The notes under the pieces are model-generated. The model ran no database searches. It saw only the letters and a list, made by a program, of their open reading frames with translations, and was not told the DNA's origin. This document shows positions 54,580 to 64,000 of a stretch of 64,000 nt of DNA, in pieces (the first letter of the stretch is position 1; every line of letters starts with the position of its first letter). This DNA comes from Prorocentrum cordatum. Lineage: Eukaryota > Sar > Dinophyceae > Prorocentrales > Prorocentraceae. The DNA is taken from NCBI GenBank assembly GCA_963575745.1, contig CAUYUJ010006502.1, positions 62,001 to 126,000 on the forward strand, written 5' to 3'. Made by a program: the position numbers and the translations under genes.

Positions 54580-56155
54580 TCACTACGGTTTACGGGGCTA
54601 AACCACATTCGCGCGGTCTACGGACATTGCCGCAATGTGATGGTAATGACAAGCTTGACGATGACAGGATGCCCGCACGTCCTTGGAGCTGTTGTGCACG
54701 AGAATGCTACCAGCGTACTTGCACAACCGCACCAAGTACATGTTGCACACTGACGTAATCAATAGCGAAGGAGTTCTGTCTGCAAAGAAGCGGGGGGGGG
54801 AACAGAAATGACTCCCCTCCCTATTTCATGGCGTTGCTACACGCCAAATTAAACTACGACCCCACCATGGCGGGATGTGACGTTCCTTTTGCTTTATCGT
54901 AATCCGAATGTAACACAGCCAGCACTATCAATAGAGCACCAACGACTGGTCAGGGGGGCGCCATTCCAAACGATTTCGAATGGGAAACCACTCCGTAATC
55001 AAACAATGTTGGGGGGCTAGGGTGGGCACATCCCCAATGCGGCTATGAACTCTGCCAGAGGCAAGAATGCGCGCAAGTACTCATGACTTCGGATTGCACC
55101 ACACGTGCGAATCCAAGAACTCTGCGGTGCCTACGGTGGGCGCCACCACTAATGCGTTTCAATAAACAAGTTAAGTATGGATTCTGCAAGAATCCGGGGG
55201 GGGGGGTCGCGCCACTCCTAGTGAATGCGGATTTCAAAACATATCAGGAATCAACGAATTCTGCAATGGTATTACGTTTCTCCTCCACATCCTCCTCCTC
55301 CTCCTGCACCACATCCTGCACCTGTCCCTGTTGCTCCTCCTGCTCCCTTTCCTCCCGTTCCTCCTCCTCCTCCTCCTACTACTCCTCCTGATCTTCCTCC
55401 TTCTCCTCCATCCCTCATCTCCACCCTCGCTCCTGTGGGGAGGGGCGGCGCCTTTCCGAGCTTAATGAGGTTGTGCTCAGGGCGGCCTACCTTGCCGATG
55501 GTGCACCAGCAGGTCTTCGGCAGCATGCGAACCTGCCAGTACAACCCCGACAAAACGTTTCTCCTCTTGGGAATCGCTCCGAGCACCATTCGTCTGGGCA
55601 TCGTTTGCTCTGCGCGTGCATTAGGGTGCACCACGTGATCGAGGGAAACCAAGATGTGAACATTAATGTAACACTGTGTCAAAACATCGTCATCCTAATC
55701 ATCATATTAAGCGCCGTAGTCCTCTTCGTGATGAACAACAAAGCAAGACCACCATCACCATCCATAACACAATCGATGCTCCGTCCTTATCATGATTACC
55801 CGTTGTGTTCATCTCCCACCCTTCGTCCTAATCCAAACTTCGACCCTCCCATTTCCTGGCCGCACTCCTACCGTGAACAAGCAAGTCAACAAGTTCAGCA
55901 TTCTAGATCATTGGCGGTGGGAACGATCATGCGCCCTGCTGGCGCGTCTGGTGGTGCGTTGAGGTGGCGATACGCGCAACAAGAAACAGGATGGAGGAGA
56001 GGGGGTTGGTTGTCGAGCGTGGCCACGGGGCACCGTTCGAGATTGCCTCACGCAACTGGCGGAAGTGGGAGATACGCAAAACTCAACGCACAATAAACAG
56101 ACCTGCGAGATCCGTAACTTAGCCTGGCGAAGAACCCAAACACATGCAAATGTGA
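54580..56155. other. Stretch without recognisable gene
   Basis: Holds a CTCCTC run (55,285-55,400) and a short poly-G (55,195-55,207). No protein or RNA motif was seen. Confidence 0.4.
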
Positions 56156-56159
56156 ATGC

Positions 56160-57465
56160 CGCAATTGTGGGTCTCGCCTTCCGCGGAGCTCCCTATGGGC
56201 CACGAAACGCCGTACTGGGTGGGGGGGGCACATGCGCACTGCGCCACCTGGGACCTTCGGTGGAGCCCCCTCTGGGGCCACGCAGCGCTGCACTGGGCGG
56301 GGAGGACGCGTGCGAACTGCGCCACCTGGGATTTTCGGTGGGGCCGCCTCTTGGGCCACGAAACGCTGTACTGGGCAGGGGGGCGCATGCGAACTGCGCA
56401 ACTGGGAACATCGGTGGAGCTCCTGCTGAGGCAACGAAACGCTGTACTGGGCAGGGGGGGCGCATGCGAACTGCGCCACTGGGACATTCAGTGGAGCTCC
56501 CGCTGGGGCCACGCTCGGCGACACGCTGCGCTGTTCTGGGCGCCGGGGGGGGGGGCGCATGCGAACTGCGCCAGTGTGACCTGCGGTGGAGATCCGTCTG
56601 GGGCCACGAAGCGCTGTCCTGGGCGGGGGGGGGCGCATGCGAACTGCGCCACTGGGACATTCGGTGGAGCTCCCTATGGGGCCACGAAGCGCTGTATAGG
56701 GTGGGGAGGGACGCATGCGAACTGCGCCACTGGGACCTTCGGTGGAGCTCCCTCTGGGGCCACGAAGCGCTGTTCTGGGAGGGGGGGACGCATGCGAACT
56801 GCGCAACTGGGACCTTCGGTGGAGCTCCCTATGGGGCCACGAAGCGCTGTACTGGGAACGCGGGACGCATGCGAACTGCGCCACTGTGACCTCCGGTGGA
56901 GCTCTCTATGGGGCCACGAAGCGCTGTCCTGGGCGGGGGGGACGCATGCGAACTGCACCATTGGGACCGGTGGAACTCCCTCTAGGGCCACGAAACGCTG
57001 TACTGGGCGGGGAGGGACGCATGCGAACTGCGCCACTGGGACCTTCGGTGGAGCTCCCTCTGGGGCCACGAAGCGCTGTCCTGGGCGGGGGGGACGCATG
57101 CGAACTGCGCAACTGGGACCTTCGGTGGAGCTCCCTATGGGGCCACGAAGCGCTGTACTGGGAACGCGGGACGCATGCGAACTGCGCCACTGTGACCTCC
57201 GGTGGAGCTCTCTATGGGGCCACGAAGCGATGTACTGGGCGGGGTGGGACGCATGCGAACTGCGCAACTGGGATTTTCGGTGGAGCTCCCTCTGGGGCCA
57301 CGAAGCGCTGTACCGGGCGGGGGGGACGCATGCGAATTGCGCAACTGGGACCTTCGGTGGAACTCCCTATGGGGCCACGAAACGCTGTACTGGGCGCGGG
57401 GGACGCATGCGCTCCCCCTGGGGCCACGAAACGCTGTACTGGGAGTGAGGGACGCGTGCGACTTG
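56160..57465. repeat. 77-bp minisatellite, about 16 copies
   Basis: GCATGCGAACTGCGC recurs near 56,311, 56,388, 56,465, 56,716, 56,793, 56,870 and 56,947, at 77-bp steps with one longer unit near 56,490-56,560. Each unit has GGTGGAGCTCCCT, GGGGCCACGAAGCGCTGTAC and a G run of variable length. 77 is not a multiple of 3 and the unit lacks stops, so all frames are open; the 430-codon frame is an artefact. Confidence 0.95.
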
Positions 57466-57467
57466 CG

Positions 57468-57770
57468 GAGGAAGGAGGAGGAGGAGGAGGAGGGGACGAG
57501 GAGAGGAGGATAGGTGGGACGTGGGGACCAGTTTCTTCAAAACGAGGACCCAACACCACAGGTAGGGAAATACAAACACACGGGACCAGGCTGGGGGAGA
57601 CACGTGAGAGTCAAGCCAAGGGATGAGGAGGCGGAAGAGGAGGAGTAATAAGGAGGGGCGGCGGAAGAGGAGGAGGATGAGGAAGAGGGAGGAGAAGGAG
57701 GGGAAGGAGGAAAAGGAGGGGGATGGTAAAGCGAGCTGGAGGAGGAGGATGGGGGTGGAGTTGGAGGGGG
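57468..57770. repeat. GGA-rich tract
   Basis: GGAGGAGG and GAGGAAG runs of decreasing purity after the 77-bp array. Confidence 0.85.
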
Positions 57771-57899
57771 AGTGGAGTAGAAGAGCTGGGAGAGCAGGGA
57801 GAGAGGCAGAGGGGCATGCGCGGCACAACGTGAAGATGCGGGAACGAGAAAGGGGGGAGGAAGGGGAGAAAACATCTTGCGTCGGCGGCGAGGCAAGGG

Positions 57900-60800
57900 A
57901 AAACTGCGCTAACGGAAAGGCCTGAACGGAGATGTCGTTATGGCGAATTGAATTGAGCCACCATGCAAGAGGGGGAGGAGGTGGACGGTGCGGCCGAAAA
58001 AAGGGCGGGAGAAGCGAGGGGGAGGAAACACACGGCAGATGGAACCACCACTCCCTCGCACTCCCATGCAGCCGCTAAGGCCAACTTAGGGGGGCTTGCA
58101 TGGTTGGGGAACTGTCCTTGCGAGGTTGTGGCCCGGCCCCTCTCGGAACGGGCTGAGCAGTAGTGGCGGCAGGCTAGCGGCCATCAACAGTGGCTGCACG
58201 TCCGCAAGGGTGGCAAACATGCATGCGCCATCGACGCTGAACTCCATGGGCCCAGGGACCGACAAAACAACATCCTTGGGCCACGACTAGGCCCCTGGAT
58301 TACATTCGGACGCGAGCGTCTCCACCAATTTATTTCTCCCGATCGCATACCAGCCAACCACGGGCACATCACTAACACCCACCACGCCTGGAGAAAGTGT
58401 ATAAGCTTGCCAGAGCAGCTGTGCTCTGTTTGGATCCCGAACGCGCCGATTCAGGAGAGAGAGAGAGAGAGGCGAGGGCCTCCTTGGGCTTCCTATGATC
58501 CGTAGCAGCAGCATCGGCAAGAGCGCGCCTCGCACGCCTCCGAACCAAGGCCGTCACAGCATCCCACTGATCAGAGGGCGGAGGCGAGGAGACAACGGCT
58601 AGGGGGAGCAATTTCGCTCCGCATCTTCTTCAGCCGCCAGGTCCACAGCCGCATTTCCCGTGACGAGAGGAGACACCCTGTCGGCGAGCTCTGGCGACTC
58701 GAGAGCAGTGTGCGATGGGGGTCCACTCAACGGTGGACACTCCCCCGCCCCGAGAAGCCAAAGACTGGCGAATGCGCATCGAAAGATCCCCGCTCCGCCC
58801 GTCATAAACGCGAGCCCACCCCTGCCCCCATCCTACAAACAAGGGCTTGAAACACGGGCGGATCCTCGAGAGAGCTCTACTCGCCATCGCTCGGACGTCT
58901 ATTCCCCGTGAATTGTGTTGTTTCGTGCGTTCTTCTTCGCCAGATGATGCAGGATGCTCCTCGATAGTCCTGGCCGAGAAAATATCGGCGGCGCGCCCAA
59001 GGGGGAAATGAGAAAGAACAGACCTTCTTAGAAAGCGGCGGGGCTTCTCGGAAACCCTCCAGCCTTCTGAGACGTTTTCCGTGTCGTCAGGGATAACCTC
59101 GAACACTTCTCAGAAGGCCCGAGGCCTGACCAGCCTTCTGAGAAGGCCCGCCCCCGCTCACTCCCCCTGGGCTCGCCGTCGAACAGATACGCACGTCCGA
59201 GCGATGCCAAGTCTAGGGCGAGGGCAAGCGCAATGAAATCTTGGAGCTGAGCGAGGCAGGGTCCGAGCTATTGAACAGCGAGGCCAGCCGACGCGCCGCC
59301 ACGGAGTTCGGGGGGGCCCTCGGCGTTCTGAGCCAAGACAGCGGCGACGACCACACCGACGTTATGTTGCATCTTCGGGGGGGGCGTCTTTTTGTTTGAT
59401 TACCTCTAAGCCGGAAACCAACTAGATGACACCATACCGCAATCAACACGCGCCGGCTGGAAGATCGCACTACACTCTCGCAAACCCTTCCCACCCCGCC
59501 GGGCCACGCACAGAACGCCATCCTGTCAGGGGACCTTGCCTGTCCAATCGTGCCCATATCCGCGTCGAATCTGTGTCGGATCCATGCCGGGCTCGTCGAA
59601 TCCGCGCCGGGTCCGCGTCGAATCCGCAACAGATCCGCGTCGAGACCGCATCGAGCCCGCGTCGAGCTCAAGAAAATACTTGAAATTTGGGAACAGACGA
59701 GGTCCCCGAAGATGCAGCGTAACCGACAGCGACGAGGATCTAACAAGAAACGACCGCAGAGTCACGGCCAAGCATTATGGTAGCAGTTCGAACGCCATAC
59801 AGCAGGTAGCAAGCAAGACACCGCCGACGTCGACCACGCCCTCCACCGCGCCAGGCTCAACAAACGTCGGATGAGCGAGGTCGCGGGGCGGAATCCCGCG
59901 AAACCACAGGCCAAGGCTCGCATCCGCTTCAGCAAGAGCCTGCGGGACCAGACAACATAGTATTCATGGCCCTGACTGGCCTACCAAAGCCAAACTTGGT
60001 GAAACTGGTTTCGGGGCCGTTTTACAGCGCGGGCCTCACTACCGCTCGGGCTTGTGTATAGGGAAACGACGACACCGAGGCCGCTGGGCACAAGCGACCG
60101 TAGCTAAGCCAAGGCCAAGCTCACTGCAAAGACCGTCAGTGGAGAAACGAGCAACAAAGACAAATCGCCCCACTTTTGCAGGTCCAAGCCCGCCCTGTGT
60201 TGGATCGCCCTGGCCCCGTGCAGCGCTCGAAGATCCCCCAAAAATCCTCAAGCAACATGTCGTGCCCGATCAGGGTGGAGGCGGGGGCTTACCAAGGTTC
60301 TGCATCACCTCGCCCTGCGCCACCTGGACGACGCACCAGCCTGCTTCGACAAACGGAGCGAGCTGGACCGCGCCGTCTCTGCCCTGGAACGACGCCGAGG
60401 GTGCGTTTGCCAGCGGACCAACAAATCAACATCAAATTGATGACGGACCTCTACCCCAGGGTCCGTCACCCCGGACTGCCCCTAAAATGGTCGGAAGATA
60501 TTGGCCCGGGGGGCTTCCCAACCACGGTGGAGGCCGCGTTCCTATGTGAAGCTAGAAAGCTGCTGGGAGATAGGCCTTGCGCCTTCGGAGGTGCTCCCGT
60601 GGTCCAAAGCCTATGGGTCACCTCCTTGAGGCGAGCGTTCTGCCCCTTTCTCTGCAACCTTCGGAAGGAAGCCTTAAACCTCGGTTTGGCCTTCGCAAGA
60701 ATTCGACATCTCCCCGAACTGACTTCAGCCCCGAGATCAACGGCATCACGGGAACGCGAAACGGGAGACCCGCCTGCGACCGAGGGCGTGAAAGAGGTAA

Positions 60801-61250
60801 TCAGCTGGGTCTTGTCAGAGATCACTAGACGGCTGCAAACTCATTTTGCGAACCAGAAGCCGTCTGCACTAGCTGCTGCTCGACCACCGCCACCTTCGAG
60901 ACAGTACCATCGATCAATGTGCACCAAGTTGCGAAGGCAGCCCGCTGGCGGGCAACACAAGATGCAACAACAACTTAGCAGCCCTGACCTCAAGAAGGGA
61001 ACACACAATTAAGGAGCGGGTGGGGTGGATGCGTCGGCAACCCCGTGCTGTCCGCACAGTATGCGCGGTGCTGCGCAGAGCTGAACCTCAACGCTGGTCA
61101 CCACAACTGGAAAGTTCCAAATCCAAATGACGCCGTCTTGCAACTTTTCCAGGTTGAGGAAAACGTAGCAACCGCCACAACTAGGAAATCGACTTCGTAC
61201 CAATGGGAACGATGGGGCGCAACCTGTAAGGAGAGCAGCCTGCAAAACCG
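57900..61250. other. Stretch without recognisable gene
   Basis: A plus-strand frame at 60,176-61,012 has a partly protein-like middle (LMTDLYPRVRHPGLPLKWSE, SLWVTSLRRAFCPFLCNLRK), but I recognise no family. A GCGTCGAATCC-type direct repeat lies at 59,555-59,680, and CTTCTCAGAAGGC/GCCTTCTGAGAAG arms lie at 59,106-59,145. Confidence 0.4.
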
Positions 61251-61679
61251 AACATGGCACGCGCGGGATCCAACAACATATCCAAAGGGTTTGTCCGTTC
61301 CCGTCGTTCGTTCGTCGTTTCCGTCGTCTCCTGTCCCTGCGCCCACCCTTTCCCTGGCCCAGTCGTCTCCTGTCCCTGCGCTCCCCCTTTCCCTGGGCCC
61401 GTCTCCCCTCCTCCCCTTTTCCCCCTCTTCCCTGGGCCCGTCGCCGCTCCCCCCCCGCTTTTCCAGTGCCCCCCCCCCCTCAAGAGCAACGCTGTCATTG
61501 AGTCGAAGGGAAGCCCGTTCCCTTTGATCCCTCCCCTGCCAGGGGGGGGGGTCCCGGGGGGGGGTCCCGAGAGGGGCGGTCCTGGGGGGTTCCCGCGTCA
61601 GATACGACTCCCCCCGGGGTCCAACGGGCGCACACAAAGCATCCAACGGGCCAAGAGCCGAGGCATTCTGCCACGCCCC

Positions 61680-61905
61680 AGCCCCGGCCCCGGCCCCAGT
61701 CCAGCCACAGCCCCGGCTCCGCTTCCGGCCCCGGCCTCGGCCTCGGCCGGCCCGCCCCTGGGCCCGGCCCGAGTCTCTGCCCCGGCCGGCCCCGGCCCCC
61801 GCCCCGCTGCAGGCCCCAGCCCCGGACCCAATCCCGGCTTCGGCCCCGGCCCTGGCCCCGCCCCCGCCGGCCCCGGCCCCCCGGCCAGGGCCAGCCCCAG
61901 CGCCC
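61680..61905. repeat. GGCCCC hexamer-like array
   Basis: CCCCGGCCCCGGCC steps with CAGCC and TCGGCC variants; Pro/Ala- and Gly/Ala-rich frames on both strands are shadows. Confidence 0.9.
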
Positions 61906-61999
61906 TCCAAATCGAACTACAACTCCGTGGCCTCCCAGATGCCCAAGGTGCCGGACCTAGTTTCAAAACAGCGAACGAAGCCTGAAAGTCGCCCCAGGA

Positions 62000-63976
62000 G
62001 GGCTCCAAGACGCCCCGAATGGTCCTGGTAGGCAACCGGCGTCGTCGTCAACATCATTAACATCCTCGCCATTATCTCCTCCCTCCTTCTCCTCCTCATG
62101 ATCGCCACGCTCTACCTCGCCCCTGCCCTTCCTTCGTGCCCCCCGTGACCCTGCTCGCCTCACTTTACTCCTATTCATTCCCCCCCTGTGCTCCTACTGG
62201 TTCTCATCCACCTCTTCCTCCTGTCCCCCTCCTCATATTCCTCCACATGCTCCGCGCCCTCCCCCCCAACCTCAGGGTCGGCGGCACTGGCCGTAAGGCC
62301 TTCGCAATATCCGAGTACCTGAGTGCACTGGGAAGTGAGACCGCACCTCTTCCTTGACCACGTTTTAGCAGATTCGGCCAACAACCCTATGGCGCGCTCA
62401 CCGCCTCGAGGATATGGCAGGAACGCACCAATAATAGCAACGAACTGAATTGGCCAAGCGTTGCCTTTCTCCACCGCACTCAGTATTGCAATCTACTCGA
62501 GCTACCCTCTCTAGGCATGCACTGAAGGCCCACTGACGCGAGACCGTTCCTGGGAAGACTGAGCCACGGAGCTACACATGTCAAGCCAACAGGCACGAAC
62601 TTCCTCTGGCTCTTTCTATAGAGGCCACCCGGCACCCATGCCATCCGCATCGGCGCCGCGACGATGGATTTGGAAAGACAAACGGCCTGCCGCGATGGGT
62701 CTCTGCCATGGCGGCGAAGCCCGAGACAACGCCCGAGCTGGGAGCGAAAAATCTCCCACCGCTCCGCCGACCCATCGGTCATGTGCCCACCGCATGGCGT
62801 GGTCCGAGACCTTCGCCGGCATGCTGAATAGCCAGACGTCCTACCAGTGACCGACTCGGCAGCATCGCACGAGGAATCCAGCCGTCGCAACGTATACATC
62901 TGCAAGATGACCACCCAGCGCCCAGCGCGCGCCCAGAAAAGGCCTGATCGCATCCCGCCGCACGTCGCAACTGCACCAAATGACCCGAATGCACTTCGCG
63001 GCAATGTTCCCCAGGCAAAGTGACCTCGGCTTCACACGAGGCCATTATATCCGCGGAGAGAAAAACTTGGTCTGAGGCTCTTGAGGGTCGAAAGCGACCA
63101 GCTTCTTGTGCCACCAAGCCTGAGCAGCACCTCCAAGGTAACCCGCAAAACCACGCGTGCCTTCCACCCACCACGAGGAGACCTGAGACACTGACGCGCT
63201 GAGAACAAAACACTACGAACCACCGAAACTCGATCAGGCTGCCCTCATCAGTGAGCATCGTTTAACCGACCCATATCCCAATGTGCGTGGCCAGGGCCCC
63301 ACTGGCCGACTTGCCCCCCTAGATGGGGATACAGGCAGGTTCCTTCGGGTGTCAAGGGGTGATCCCCAACTAGGGTGCTGAGATTGTGGGGGTCTGGGTG
63401 GGGATGGGGATGGGGATAGGGGTCGGCTCAACGATCCTGAAGTACGAGCCCGCAGAAAAATCGATCAGACTTCCCTCATCAGTTCAATCACAAGTGGCCA
63501 CGCAAGCGCCTGGGACAACAACATGTACTCCCACCTCGAGGGGCAAGCTCAGCTTGGACACAGCATGAGGAGACATGTGCCTACTTCCGACGACAACTCA
63601 GGGATCAAATAAACCTTTAACGAACGTACTGGCCACGGCAAAAAGCCGATCGATTTACAACCCGTCGTGCCAAGCCCTGTGCGAACCCATGATCACAACG
63701 CTGCCTGAAGAACTGCTAGGTCAGAGTACCCAAACCCCGAAAAGGGTGGCGTTGTCGATTCGCGACAGGGGCGTGACGAACGCTGCCGAAGGAGGAGGCG
63801 AGGTGCATCGCCCTGTCGGAGTGCTCTGGCGTACAGGGACCCTCCACCACCCATCTTCATATAGACCGCCCTCCGCGCCGTCCAGAAACGCATTCGAGGC
63901 AGCGTGGGTTTCCACAGAGACGGCAGCCTCAAGTCCATACGAGTTTAGGAAACGCGCGGCCGTGGGACCTCACTGA
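62000..63976. other. Stretch without recognisable gene
   Basis: Minus-strand frames around 62,480-63,258 contain NIAAKCIRVIWCSCDVRRDA and similar protein-like pieces, but no family is recognised. GGGGAT repeats three times near 63,395-63,420. Confidence 0.35.
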
Positions 63977-64000
63977 GTGATATGACCGTGCAGACAATCG

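Noticed and set aside
53305-54753. 482-codon plus-strand ORF
   Set aside because: Mostly poly-Ile/Ser from the CAT microsatellite.
56156-57448. 430-codon plus-strand ORF with repeated CELRHW-like units
   Set aside because: The 77-bp period shifts frame every unit and all frames are open, so openness is a property of the repeat.
63395-63420. GGGGAT repeats as a telomere or protein-coding signal
   Set aside because: Only three copies, and the unit does not match the TTTAGGG-type telomere repeat expected for dinoflagellates.

Overview
This window looks like dinoflagellate nuclear DNA, dominated by repeats and decayed retroelements. Two observations carry the assignment. First, bases 69-91 hold, on the minus strand, a near-exact copy of the dinoflagellate trans-spliced leader. 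Second, the retroelement proteins (copia-type polyproteins with a CWDCG zinc knuckle and a PCQPW/FEWPR module, and LINE-type polymerases with an SIDGVGAFDHV motif A) are of kinds I associate with dinoflagellate genomes. Species is not determinable by eye; a Prorocentrum, Polarella or Symbiodiniaceae-like genome would fit. No intact, unambiguous host gene, tRNA or rRNA was found.

Layout. 1-2.7 kb: spliced-leader relict, CAT microsatellite, GA-rich DNA. 2.7-8.3 kb: a 5'-truncated minus-strand LINE (about 4.0-7.6 kb) lying between two blocks of one GAT/GTGTCCCGATG array, then a 12-bp GATCGA array. The LINE carries an expanded proline-rich repeat in the linker between endonuclease and polymerase. 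8.8-11 kb: a decayed minus-strand ORF cluster of unknown function. 11.4 kb: a foldback element. 12-17 kb: a decayed minus-strand Ty1/copia polyprotein (methyltransferase-like motif, integrase, polymerase, RNase H end). 17.6-22.4 kb: a second minus-strand LINE with a restriction-like endonuclease at its C terminus and a CA microsatellite inside the reading frame. 24.3-26.3 kb: a gag-protease fragment of another copia-like element.

The best-defined object is a full-length Ty1/copia element on the plus strand, 28,111-37,324. It has 216- and 206-bp LTRs ending TGTGAT...ATCACA, a perfect 5-bp target duplication (CCACG), and gag, zinc knuckle, protease, methyltransferase-like module, GAG-pre-integrase, integrase, polymerase, RNase H and an extra C-terminal region with one membrane segment. 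It is inserted within a 101-bp minisatellite. Stops, frameshifts and a changed polymerase active-site residue show that it is dead.

38-44 kb: CAT and CTC microsatellites and a third minus-strand LINE (AP-endonuclease, polymerase with FVDD, C2H2-like finger). 44.5-49.7 kb: a large family of CCCAAGA-type repeats, in opposite orientations on either side of 46.6-47.1 kb. It includes a 157-bp unit with two hairpins per copy and a 386-bp tandem repeat, and the right half is bounded by inverted GC-hairpin ends. 50-57.5 kb: 73-bp, 6-bp, 53-bp and 77-bp arrays, a 44-bp palindrome and a CAT microsatellite. 57.5-64 kb: purine-rich and GC-rich sequence with no recognisable gene.
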